A stretch of 20,946 nucleotides of DNA from CADCTB01 sp036269435 (GTDB taxonomy: Bacteria; Actinomycetota; Acidimicrobiia; Acidimicrobiales; AC-14): positions 1 to 20,946 of the forward strand of contig DATASA010000034.1 in the NCBI GenBank assembly GCA_036269435.1, given 5' to 3'. Below are positions 1 through 7,203 of the stretch, one piece after another; the first letter of the stretch is position 1, and every line of letters begins with the position of its first letter. The position numbers were made by a program, and so were the translations under genes. The notes below the pieces were generated by a model. That model did not search any database. It saw only the letters and a list, made by a program, of their open reading frames with translations, and was not told the origin of the DNA.

Positions 1-1
1 C

Positions 2-571
2 GGCGACCCGACCGATCCGGAGTCGTTCTGGGCGTGGCGACGCTCGGAGCTGCTGTGGCAGGTCGCCCAGGACGGACCCGCGGAGACCCGTCTCGGCCAC
101 CAGTGGATCGCCTACGTCTACGCCGGATGGCAGGAGGCGTACCGCCCACGACTGGCCGCCTGTCACGGGTGCGGCAAGGCCGACCTCCGCTACCCCGTGC
201 TCGGCGACCTTCGACACCTGCGCAACGATGTGATCCACCACGGGGGCGTCGCCACCGCCCACAACACCGGCAAGTGCGTCCTGCTCGGGCACTGGTTCGC
301 CGAGGGTGAGGTCATCCGCCTCCGGGACGAGCACTTCGTCGAGTTCCGGGCCCTGCTGCCGTGGGACCGGATGGCCGCCGGCCCCCACCGTCCCTCGATC
401 ATCGCCGACGTCGGCGGTCAGTCGTCGGCGACGTGGACGGTCAGCGCCGAGAGGGCGGCGGCGGGGCCGTGCCGGGGTCCGCCGGCCACCGGTGCTTCGG
501 GTAGCGCCCGGCCATCTCCTTGCGGACCGCGGCCCACGACCCGGACCAGAAGCCGGGAAGGTCGGCGGTGA
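2..571 (+). CDS. HEPN-like hypothetical protein, 5' end outside window
   Basis: The reading frame is open from base 2 to a TGA at 569-571, so the gene starts upstream of the window; about 189 codons are visible. I do not recognise a named family. The central part reads LRHLRNDVIHHGGVAT. Its R-N-D-x-x-H core matches the R-x4-H motif of HEPN domains, which are often RNases or nucleotide-binding helical bundles. This is followed by a Trp/Phe-rich stretch ending near ALLPWDR, and a CHGCGK pair of cysteines precedes the motif. From about base 430 the frame becomes Ala/Arg/Pro-rich and runs antisense over the end of the helicase gene, so the last 45 or so residues look like read-through past an ancestral stop rather than a folded domain. 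The HEPN assignment rests on one motif. Confidence 0.55.
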   Translation, partial: GDPTDPESFWAWRRSELLWQVAQDGPAETRLGHQWIAYVYAGWQEAYRPRLAACHGCGKADLRYPVLGDLRHLRNDVIHHGGVATAHNTGKCVLLGHWFAEGEVIRLRDEHFVEFRALLPWDRMAAGPHRPSIIADVGGQSSATWTVSAERAAAGPCRGPPATGASGSARPSPCGPRPTTRTRSREGRR

Positions 572-2924
572 CCTGGACCGGCCTGCCCGCAGGCGACAGC
601 AGCGCCAGCACGACGGGAACCCGTCCGTCGGCGACGGTCGGATGCCGGACCGTCCCGAAAAGGTCCTGGACCCGGACCGCGGCGGCCGGCTGGTCGCCGC
701 TGTAGTCGACCGTCACCCGGCGCCCGCCCGCGAGAGCGAGGGTCGCCGGCGCGACGCTGTCGAGGTCGTGGGCCAGGCGCGGGCCCAGCAGGCCCCGGAG
801 AGCGGCACGGACGTCGACCGCCTCGAGGTCGGCCCGGCTGACCGCGCCGGCCAGCCGCGGCGCCAGCCAGTCGTCCAGCGTGGACAGCAGGGCGGCGTCG
901 GAAAGCTCCGGCCAGGGCTCGCCCAGGATGCGGCGGGCGAATTCGGCCCGCTGCTGGAGGCGCCGGGCGCCATCGGTCCAGTCCAATGCGCCCAGGCGGG
1001 TGGCCCGCACCCGGGCGAGGAGGGCCGCGGTCGTCGCGGGCCCGGCGGGGGCGGGCTGGTCGGTGGCGGCCAGGACCAGCGAGCCCAGACGCCGCTGCAC
1101 CCGAGCCCGGAGGTCGTCGCGGCCGGCGTCCCAGGCCAGGGTGACCGTCTCCTCGGCACCGGCGGCCAGGGCCGCCACGTCGGCGGGATCGAGCCCGGCC
1201 GCCAGCCGGACGCGCCCGTCGCCCCGGCCGGCGTCGATGTCGGCGACGGCGAGGAACGCCTCGCCGGCCAGCGGATCGGTGGCCGGGACCCAAGCGCCCG
1301 CTCCCGACCGCAGCCGGAACCGGGCGCCGCCGCGGGCCTGGCCGACGCGGTCCGGGTACGCCTTGGCCAGCAGCGCCCCGCAGCGGCCGGCGTCGACCGC
1401 GCCCGGCGCGCACCCGGCTCGGCGGGCCAGCTCGCGTGCCCGCCGGCTCGCGGCCCGCACCGCGCCGGCGTCGGCCAGTGGGGACCGGGCGCCCGCGTCG
1501 GCGATGAGCCGCACCCGCTCTCCGACGTCGGTGGGGAGGTCGTCCGGGCGGCCCCGCAGCACGTCGCGGTCCTCGAGCAGCGCGGCCAGCACGCACGCCG
1601 TCCACGCCCCCGGCGTGCCGGCGGCCCCGATGACCATGCCGGCGAGGCGTGGATGCAGCGGGAGGTCGGCCATCGCCCGGCCGAGAGCCGTCGGTCGTCC
1701 GGCGCCGTCGACCGCCCCGAGCATGCGCAGGAGGGCGACGGCCTCGTCCAGGGCGCGACGGGGAGGCGGATCGAGAAACGCCAGGCTGTCCGCCCCGGCA
1801 CCCCACACCGCCAGCTCCAGGGCCAGGCCGGCCAGATCGACGCAGGCGATCTCCGGGTCGGGGAAGGGCCGCCGGCCGGCGTGCTCGAGCTTGGACCACA
1901 GCCGGTACGCCACGCCCGGAGCGGTCCGCCCGGCCCGGCCGGCGCGCTGGTCCGCCGACGCCCGCGAGATGGGGCCGGTATGGAGCTTGGTCAGCCCGCT
2001 GCGAGGGTCGAAGCGGGGGCTGCGGGCCAGGCCGGAGTCGACGACGACGCGCACTCCGGCCACCGTGAGGCTCGTCTCGGCGATGTCGGTGGAGAGCACC
2101 ACCCGGCGGCGGCCTGGCGGGGAGGGGGCGAGGGCCGCGTCCTGCGCCTGGGCGGACAACCCGCCGAACACCGGGCGCACGTCGACCTCCGGTCCCAGGA
2201 GCCCGCCCAGCGCACCCTCCACCCGCCGGATGTCCGCGGCGCCGGGAAGGAAGACGAGTACGTCGCCCGCCTCCTCCCGCACCGCCTTTCGGACGGCGGC
2301 GACCACCGCCGGATCCAGGCGGTCGGCCGGCCGCCGTGGCTCCCAGCGCAGGACGACCTCGTGGGCCCGACCCTCGCTGCGCACGACGGGCGCGTCGCCG
2401 AGGAGGGCGGCGACCCGCGCCGCCTCCAGCGTCGCCGACATGGCCAGCAGACGGAGGTCGGGCCGCAGCGCGGGCCGGGCGTCGAGCAGCAGGGCGAGGG
2501 CAAGCTCGGCCTGCAAGCCCCGCTCGTGCAGCTCGTCGACCACCACCAGCCCGACCCCGGGCAGCGAGGGGTCGGCCTGCAGCCGTCGGGTCAGAATCCC
2601 GTCGGTGACGACCTCCACCCGTGTGCTGCGCCCGACATGGCGTTCGTCACGGGTGGTGTAGCCCACCATCGCCCCGACGTCCTCGCCGAGCAGGGACGCC
2701 ATGCGCCGGGCCGCGGCCCGGGTGGCCAGCCGGCGGGGCTCCAGCACGACGATCCGCCCGCCGCCGAGCCAGGCCTCGTCGAGCAGGCGGAGGGGCACGA
2801 CGGTCGTCTTGCCCGCACCCGGCGGCGCCACGAGCACTGCGCTGCGTGCGTCGGCCAGGGCCCGGCGCAGGGCGGGAACGCACTCCTCGACGGGCAGCCC
2901 GCTGGGCGCGAGGTCAACGGGCAC
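441..2924 (-). CDS. hrpB: ATP-dependent RNA helicase HrpB (DEAH box)
   Basis: An 827-residue superfamily 2 helicase, close to the usual HrpB length of about 820. Motifs in order: Walker A APPGAGKT (33-40), Walker B VVDELHER (128-135), motif III SAT (163-165), a motif V-like STDIAETSLTV (278-288) and motif VI QRAGRAGR (326-333). The winged-helix/ratchet and long HrpB-specific C-terminal regions follow. The extreme C-terminus (RYPKHRWPADPGTAPPP) is the signature HrpB ending. HrpB hydrolyses NTP and is presumed to remodel RNA; its substrate is not established in this lineage. The GTG at 2922-2924 is the only start in frame that gives the family length. No clear Shine-Dalgarno sequence is visible, and the frame stays open upstream to 4016, which is not meaningful. 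It lies 47 bases after the zinc-ribbon gene on the same strand. Confidence 0.93.
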   Translation of the reverse strand: MPVDLAPSGLPVEECVPALRRALADARSAVLVAPPGAGKTTVVPLRLLDEAWLGGGRIVVLEPRRLATRAAARRMASLLGEDVGAMVGYTTRDERHVGRSTRVEVVTDGILTRRLQADPSLPGVGLVVVDELHERGLQAELALALLLDARPALRPDLRLLAMSATLEAARVAALLGDAPVVRSEGRAHEVVLRWEPRRPADRLDPAVVAAVRKAVREEAGDVLVFLPGAADIRRVEGALGGLLGPEVDVRPVFGGLSAQAQDAALAPSPPGRRRVVLSTDIAETSLTVAGVRVVVDSGLARSPRFDPRSGLTKLHTGPISRASADQRAGRAGRTAPGVAYRLWSKLEHAGRRPFPDPEIACVDLAGLALELAVWGAGADSLAFLDPPPRRALDEAVALLRMLGAVDGAGRPTALGRAMADLPLHPRLAGMVIGAAGTPGAWTACVLAALLEDRDVLRGRPDDLPTDVGERVRLIADAGARSPLADAGAVRAASRRARELARRAGCAPGAVDAGRCGALLAKAYPDRVGQARGGARFRLRSGAGAWVPATDPLAGEAFLAVADIDAGRGDGRVRLAAGLDPADVAALAAGAEETVTLAWDAGRDDLRARVQRRLGSLVLAATDQPAPAGPATTAALLARVRATRLGALDWTDGARRLQQRAEFARRILGEPWPELSDAALLSTLDDWLAPRLAGAVSRADLEAVDVRAALRGLLGPRLAHDLDSVAPATLALAGGRRVTVDYSGDQPAAAVRVQDLFGTVRHPTVADGRVPVVLALLSPAGRPVQVTADLPGFWSGSWAAVRKEMAGRYPKHRWPADPGTAPPPPSRR

Positions 2925-2971
2925 GCTCGGAGTCTCGCGGGCCGGCCGGTCGAGTTCGACGTCACGCGACG

Positions 2972-3688
2972 CTACGACCGGCGCTGCAGGCGCACGTCGA
3001 CCCCCTGGCGGCTCCGGCCCGTACCCTTGAACTGGGCCTCGGTGGGATCGACCGAGGCGGGGATGTCGAACACCAGCACGAGCGGGACCACGATCTGGGG
3101 GTTGACGTTCAGCTCGGTGATGCTGCGGTTCCCGTTCTCGGGGACGGCCAGCGTGAGTTGGTCGTCGGCGCCGTAGGTGCGCGAGGCGGCGTCGACGAGG
3201 TACTGGAACTGCCCGAGGAACATGGCCGGCGATCCACTGGTGTTCGTGATCGTCATCGTCAGCCGGCACAGCTTGTCCGCCGCCGACCGGGCGGTCCCGT
3301 CCTCCTGGGCCCCACACGAGAACTCCTGGACGACGAACGTGAGCTGGCCGTCCCTGGCCTCCTCGCCCATCATCGGCTCCCGGGTGGGCGGGGCGTCGGT
3401 CACCGGGGTGCGGCCGGCGACGACGTCGGCGGCGGTCGGAGCCTTGGGCGCGGGCGACCGGGTCAGCACGACCCCCAGCAGCACGAGCACGACGGCCCCG
3501 CCGGCCAGCATGCCGACGGCCAGACGCGGGCTCCCGCCTCGGCGGCGGGCCTGGGCCCCGGCGCAGCCGGCGCACTTGTACCCCACCGGGGTTGCCACGA
3601 GGCAGGTCGGACAGATCCCCCTGTCGCAGTCCGCGCACCGCAGCCGCGTCTCGACGCCGTCCTTGGCACAGACAAGTCCAGGGTCCAT
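2972..3688 (-). CDS. Zinc-ribbon membrane-anchored protein with DUF4352-like domain
   Basis: A protein of 238 residues. The N-terminus has cysteines at 7, 18, 21, 26, 29, 39 and 42 (pairs such as RCADC, ICPTC and KCAGC), a B-box/zinc-ribbon arrangement seen at the N-termini of many actinobacterial membrane proteins. A short Arg-rich stretch precedes one transmembrane helix (about 56-76). The outer part (about 111-235) contains LCRLTMTITNTSGSPAMF and an NPQIVVPLVLVFDIP stretch, typical of DUF4352/telokin-like beta domains that are usually secreted or membrane-tethered. This gives a cytoplasmic zinc head and an extracellular beta-sandwich. The ATG at 3686-3688 has GGAAGG seven bases upstream. 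Its role is unknown. hrpB follows 47 bases downstream, so they may be co-transcribed. Confidence 0.75.
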   Translation of the reverse strand: MDPGLVCAKDGVETRLRCADCDRGICPTCLVATPVGYKCAGCAGAQARRRGGSPRLAVGMLAGGAVVLVLLGVVLTRSPAPKAPTAADVVAGRTPVTDAPPTREPMMGEEARDGQLTFVVQEFSCGAQEDGTARSAADKLCRLTMTITNTSGSPAMFLGQFQYLVDAASRTYGADDQLTLAVPENGNRSITELNVNPQIVVPLVLVFDIPASVDPTEAQFKGTGRSRQGVDVRLQRRS

Positions 3689-3768
3689 ACCGCCGCCTTC
3701 CGCCCGTTTGCTCCAGTATCTCGCGCCCGGGCCGGGTCCCAGACCGATTTTCGCCGGGGAGCCCAGGC

Positions 3769-4413
3769 TCAGTACCAGGCGACCTTGACCTCCACCGGAG
3801 CCGGCGCGGCGCCACCCGACTCGGGCCCGACCAGCGCGATCCACACCGGGCGCGACCCGTCGGGATCGCCGAAGACCGCCCGCCCGCCGGTACACGCGTA
3901 GGTCGTCGGAGAAGCGCGGGCGACCACGGCCACCGCCGGGGCGACCGGCCCGCACCGCGAGCCGTCCACCAGCTCCAGGAACCACGCCTGGTGCCCGGGA
4001 TCGTTCCGGTTCCCACGCGGCAGTGGCCCGGTCACCTGCAGGATGGTGACGTCCGACGTGAACGGGTCCGGCACGCAGGCCAGCTGTGCGCTCCCCTCGG
4101 CCGAGAAGCACGGGTCGAACTCCGTCGCGTCTGCGCTGCAGCGCCAGGCGTCGGCCCGCCCGGCCACCAGGAGCGACCCGCCGGTGCAGACGCCGCTCAC
4201 CGAGCGGGCGGCCGCCAGCCCGGGCAGCAGGCCGCGGTCGTCGAAGGCCTGGAAGGTGAGGACCTGCGTGACCATGCCGACCGATGGCGCGGTGGCCACC
4301 GGATGGCTGTCACCACGCGCCGATCCGGTGCCCGTCGCGCACCCTCCGGCGGAGAGGGCGATCGCAGCCACCACGACGCAGGCCGCTCGTCGCAGCCGGC
4401 CCGGATTCGCCAC
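3769..4413 (-). CDS. Putative secreted lipoprotein, unknown function
   Basis: From the GTG at 4411-4413 the protein has 214 residues. It starts with Arg-rich residues, a hydrophobic core (AACVVVAAIALSAGG) and then a Cys followed by ATGTGS, a plausible lipobox (AGG-C) for signal peptidase II. The mature part carries paired cysteines (for example VCTGG, WRCSAD, DPCFS, LACVPDP, SRCGPV, YACTGG), suggesting disulfides outside the membrane. I do not recognise the family. A start 20 codons further upstream (4473) is open, but its extra residues are Arg-rich and would push the signal peptide inward. The gene precedes the zinc-ribbon membrane gene on the same strand by 80 bases. Confidence 0.7.
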   Translation of the reverse strand: MANPGRLRRAACVVVAAIALSAGGCATGTGSARGDSHPVATAPSVGMVTQVLTFQAFDDRGLLPGLAAARSVSGVCTGGSLLVAGRADAWRCSADATEFDPCFSAEGSAQLACVPDPFTSDVTILQVTGPLPRGNRNDPGHQAWFLELVDGSRCGPVAPAVAVVARASPTTYACTGGRAVFGDPDGSRPVWIALVGPESGGAAPAPVEVKVAWY

Positions 4414-4574
4414 GATCGGAACGGTAGAGCTCCGCCGGCGGGATCGTCGGACGGGCCGACCCGCCTCCTTCACCCGGCCGATCGCGTTCCCCCTGATGCC
4501 GGGTCATCGGCACGTCCGCCGCCGGGCCGGAGGGATTCCTGCCCACTGGGCTGGGGCCCGACCGGGCCGCTGGG
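4414..4574. other. Intergenic region with a short hairpin, no gene seen
   Basis: These 161 bases lie between the 3' end of the CDF gene and the start of the lipoprotein gene, both on the minus strand. A small G/C hairpin (GGCCC-GACC-GGGCC, 4555-4568) lies just past the CDF stop and might help end transcription, but it has no T tract. The promoter for the lipoprotein gene must be in this interval, but I cannot point to convincing boxes. Confidence 0.4.
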
Positions 4575-5519
4575 TCAGGGCCCGCCCGACTCCCTGCCCC
4601 GGGCGTCCTCCCCTACCGCACCGGCGCCGGTGGGTACCTCCGCCATCCCGCAGGGGCCGGGCGCTTCGCCGCCGCAGGGTTCGCACTCCAACTCGAGGGT
4701 GGAGTGGGCGATGGCGAAGGGCGCGGCGACGGCCCGCTTGATCCGGTCCCCGACGACCTGCGCCTGCTCGAGCGACGGGTGCCCGGCCAGCACGACATGG
4801 GCGGACAGGGCCCGCACCTCCGACGACAGGCTCCACACGTGCAGGTCGTGCACCGTCTCCACCCCGTCGACGTCACCGATGGTGGCGGTGAGCTGGCGGA
4901 GGTTCACGTCGTTCGGCGTGGACTCCAGCAGGACCTCGGTGGCCTGGCGCACGAGCTGGACCGCCTCCACCGCGATGAGACCGCCGATGGCCATCGACAT
5001 CGCCGGGTCCAGCCAGAGGAAGCGCCCGGTGGCGAGGATCACCAGACCGGCCGCGGCCACGCCCAGGGACGCCGCCGCGTCGCCGGCCATGTGCAACAGC
5101 GCGGCCCGCATGTTGAGGTCGGTACCGCCATCACGGAGCACGAGCGCCGCCAGCGCGTTGGCTGCGAACGCGACGAGCGCCACGGCGAGAACGACCCCGC
5201 CCCGCACCGGCTGCGGAGCGCCGAGGCGGCGGATCCCTTCGAAGGCGATCCACCCGCTGACGGCGATGATCATCGCCGCGTTGGCCAGCGCAGCCAGGAT
5301 GGTGCCCCGGTGGTATCCGAACGAGCGCGTGGCCGTCGGCGCCCGCCGGGCCCAGCGCACGGCGACGAGCGACGCCATCACCGCGGCCACATCGCTCAGG
5401 TTGTGGCCGGCGTCGGCCAGCAGGCCCAGAGACCGGGCGAGCAGCCCGAACACGACCTGGGCCACGACCAGGGCGACGTTCAGGGCCAGGGCGATGGCCA
5501 GTCGGCGCGAACGGGTCAC
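4575..5519 (-). CDS. Cation diffusion facilitator, probable zinc exporter (CzcD/ZitB-like)
   Basis: A 314-residue CDF transporter that probably exchanges cytoplasmic Zn(II) for protons. Six transmembrane helices are visible. TM2 carries H39 and D43 (DAGHNLSD) and TM5 carries H143 and D147 (HMAGD), the HD-HD site typical of zinc-selective CDFs. The cytoplasmic C-terminal domain (about 200-280) includes VHDLHVWSLSSE, and the tail has three cysteines (C279, C282, C290) in ECEPCGGEAPGPC, possibly an extra metal site. The GTG start at 5517-5519 overlaps the stop of the upstream ArsR gene by 4 bases (GTGA), which implies translational coupling and shared zinc control. Confidence 0.93.
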   Translation of the reverse strand: MTRSRRLAIALALNVALVVAQVVFGLLARSLGLLADAGHNLSDVAAVMASLVAVRWARRAPTATRSFGYHRGTILAALANAAMIIAVSGWIAFEGIRRLGAPQPVRGGVVLAVALVAFAANALAALVLRDGGTDLNMRAALLHMAGDAAASLGVAAAGLVILATGRFLWLDPAMSMAIGGLIAVEAVQLVRQATEVLLESTPNDVNLRQLTATIGDVDGVETVHDLHVWSLSSEVRALSAHVVLAGHPSLEQAQVVGDRIKRAVAAPFAIAHSTLELECEPCGGEAPGPCGMAEVPTGAGAVGEDARGRESGGP

Positions 5520-5920
5520 GCCAAGGCCACCGGGCCGACCGGGCGTGGGCTCGGAAGGTGGCGGACGTGCTCGAGGGCGACGTCGAGAAGCAGGCGTACG
5601 TGGCCGTCCCGCAGCGAGTAGTGCATCATCCGACCGGCCCGGCGGGCCTTGACCACCTGGTGGGCCCGGAGGAGCCGCAGGGCGTGGGAGGTCGTCGACT
5701 CGGCCATGCCCGCGGCGGCGGCCAGATCGCACACGCACAGCTCGCCCCCCTCCAGCAGGCTGGCCAGCAGCCGGAGCCGGTTGGGATCGCCCAGCAGGCC
5801 GAAGATGTCGGCCAGCTCCTGCACGACATCGGCGGGGGGAAGCGACGCCTGCACCGTCCGCACCCGGTCGGGATCGACCAGTCTCAGCTCACAGCCGTCG
5901 ACCGACGCCGGTTCCGGCAC
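5516..5920 (-). CDS. ArsR/SmtB-family metal-sensing repressor, CzrA-like
   Basis: A 134-residue winged-helix repressor. The body reads DIFGLLGDPNRLRLLASLLE, then ELCVCDLAAAAGMAESTTSHALRLL as the recognition region, then a beta-wing (KARRAGRMMHYSL). The last helix carries D105-x-H107-x10-H118-x2-H121, the alpha-5 zinc site arrangement of CzrA. C62 and C64 in ELCVCDL could add an alpha-3 site. The expected behaviour is to repress its own operon and release DNA when zinc binds. The GTG start (5918-5920) is supported by a perfect AGGAGG (5929-5934) eight bases upstream. The stop overlaps the CDF start by 4 bases. A palindrome directly upstream is the likely operator. Confidence 0.92.
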   Translation of the reverse strand: MPEPASVDGCELRLVDPDRVRTVQASLPPADVVQELADIFGLLGDPNRLRLLASLLEGGELCVCDLAAAAGMAESTTSHALRLLRAHQVVKARRAGRMMHYSLRDGHVRLLLDVALEHVRHLPSPRPVGPVALA

Positions 5921-5934
5921 GCGTTTCGCCTCCT

Positions 5935-5956
5935 CATCTGTACGATCGTTCAGATG
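5935..5956. promoter_or_regulatory. Candidate ArsR-family operator, 22-bp near-perfect palindrome
   Basis: The half-sites CATCTGtACGA and TCGTtCAGATG are reverse complements except for one symmetric pair (20 of 22 positions match). It ends one base before the AGGAGG of the arsR gene. A bound repressor would cover the transcription start and leader, which fits autorepression. ArsR/SmtB operators are typically imperfect 12-2-12 or similar palindromes with TGAA/TTCA-type cores, and this site includes GTTCAG. Confidence 0.75.
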
Positions 5957-5983
5957 GTAGCCGGTGACCGGGCCGATGCGGCC

Positions 5984-6011
5984 CGCGCTACTTGGGGACG
6001 CGCTACTTGGG
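5984..6011. repeat. 13-bp direct repeat between operons
   Basis: CGCGCTACTTGGG occurs at 5984-5996 and again at 5999-6011, separated by two bases. It lies between the stop of the RnfD-like gene (6016) and the arsR control region. An 11-bp palindrome CCGGTGACCGG is at 5961-5971. Function unknown; it may be a simple duplication. Confidence 0.7.
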
Positions 6012-6015
6012 CCGG

Positions 6016-7203
6016 CTATTGGGCGTTCGCCTTGCCGACCTCGCCCCGCTCGATGAGCAGGGCCTGGCGGTTGCGGGCCAGCAGGGCGGTGTCGACCGGC
6101 GCGGCGAGGGCGATGACGACCGCGGCGGCGACAGCCGGGCGGCGCAGGCGGGCCAGCACCGTGACCAAGGGCGGCCGGGACGGGACCGGGACCCGCGGCG
6201 GTTCGGCCTCCGGCGGCGCATCGGTCCCAGCCCCGGCGCCGTCGGCGGCCAGGGCCCGCTGCAACTGGCGGTGGCGGACCGCCGCTTCGAGGAACGGCAC
6301 CACCGCGCAGACCACGGTCAGGCTGGAGAGGATCGACACCTTGATCCCGAACTCGGTGTGCTGGAAGAAGAGCAGGGCCGCGGCCACGACGGCCACCGCC
6401 GCGCCGTAGATCACCCGGGCCGAGGGCACCTTGGGCGCAGTCTGGGGATCCGAGATCATGAAGAAGACGAAGACGAGGACCTCGGGCGACAGCGCGATCG
6501 TCGCCCAGTACGACAGTCCCTGGATGGGGCCGACGTGCCAGATGGCGAAGAAGCTGCGGCCGACCAGGGCGAAGATCCCCATGAGCACTGCGAACGTCGC
6601 CAGGAAGGACACGGCCATGGGGATCATGCGGACGGACCGCAGGATCCAGAACGCGCCGAAGGCGATGACCGCGTAGGCGAAGGCCACGCCGGCGTGGTTC
6701 GGCCCCCACCACAGGTACTGGGCGAACACGTGGTTCGGCCCGACCACGAGCAGGCACCAGACGATGCCGACGTTCGACGGGTTGAACAGGTGCCGGCCGG
6801 TCGGTCGCACCAGGTGCTTGGACAGCAGGGAGATCACGCCGGCCAGCACGAAGAACTGGATGCCGTGCAGGCTCCACCAGTCGCCGTGGCGGGTGCCCGA
6901 CGCCCGCAAGATGAAGGCGATGCTGCTCCCGGTGAGGATGCCGCTGGCCGGCCACACCAGCATCCGCCCGGACCGGAACGTGACCGCGGCATCGATCAGG
7001 CCGCAGACCAGCATCGTCACCAGGATCTGGGCGATCGACACCTTGAACCCGAGGACGGTCTGGCCCAGGACGTGGAGGGTGATGATCACGGCCGACAGCT
7101 TGAGGCGGGGGTCCCGGCGGTTCGGGAGCACGACCGGGATCTGCTGGCCGCCGACGGTCAGGTGGGGCCGGGACGCAGCGGGGGCGACGGTCGGCGCGCT
7201 CAT
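6016..7203 (-). CDS. RnfD/NqrB-superfamily membrane protein, UnbU-like
   Basis: A 395-residue polytopic protein. Signatures of the NQR2/RnfD family are visible: GRHLFNPSNVGIVWCL (137-151) and FFMISDPQTAPKVPSARVIYG (248-267), the latter matching the MATDP...P...IYG segment of RnfD. WPASGILTGSSIAFIL and HGDWW (84-110) recall the stand-alone UnbU-type homologues linked to enediyne clusters and found more widely. I do not see the SGAT motif that carries covalent FMN in RnfD/NqrB. About eight hydrophobic helices lie between 35 and 305, then a Pro-rich linker and one more helix (about 356-372). RnfD/NqrB subunits move electrons through membrane-bound flavin and are coupled to ion transport; whether this stand-alone protein does so is inference. 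The ATG at 7201-7203 overlaps the stop of the DM13 gene (ATGA), so the two are translationally coupled. Confidence 0.8.
   Translation of the reverse strand: MSAPTVAPAASRPHLTVGGQQIPVVLPNRRDPRLKLSAVIITLHVLGQTVLGFKVSIAQILVTMLVCGLIDAAVTFRSGRMLVWPASGILTGSSIAFILRASGTRHGDWWSLHGIQFFVLAGVISLLSKHLVRPTGRHLFNPSNVGIVWCLLVVGPNHVFAQYLWWGPNHAGVAFAYAVIAFGAFWILRSVRMIPMAVSFLATFAVLMGIFALVGRSFFAIWHVGPIQGLSYWATIALSPEVLVFVFFMISDPQTAPKVPSARVIYGAAVAVVAAALLFFQHTEFGIKVSILSSLTVVCAVVPFLEAAVRHRQLQRALAADGAGAGTDAPPEAEPPRVPVPSRPPLVTVLARLRRPAVAAAVVIALAAPVDTALLARNRQALLIERGEVGKANAQ

Noticed and set aside
306..3176. Plus-strand open frame of 956 codons
   Set aside because: It is antisense to hrpB, Arg/Pro/Gly-rich and without any family motif; a high-GC shadow.
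2925..4016. Upstream extension of the hrpB frame
   Set aside because: It runs through the zinc-ribbon gene and part of the lipoprotein gene in another frame; no helicase-like sequence precedes the GTG at 2924.
4308..4336. TGTCACC followed by CGTC, resembling the sigma promoter
   Set aside because: The spacer is 18 bases rather than 16, and it lies inside and antisense to the lipoprotein gene with no plus-strand gene after it.
5921..6955. Upstream extension of the ArsR frame
   Set aside because: The added residues are antisense-like or out of frame with the RnfD-like gene; the AGGAGG and GTG at 5920 define the start.
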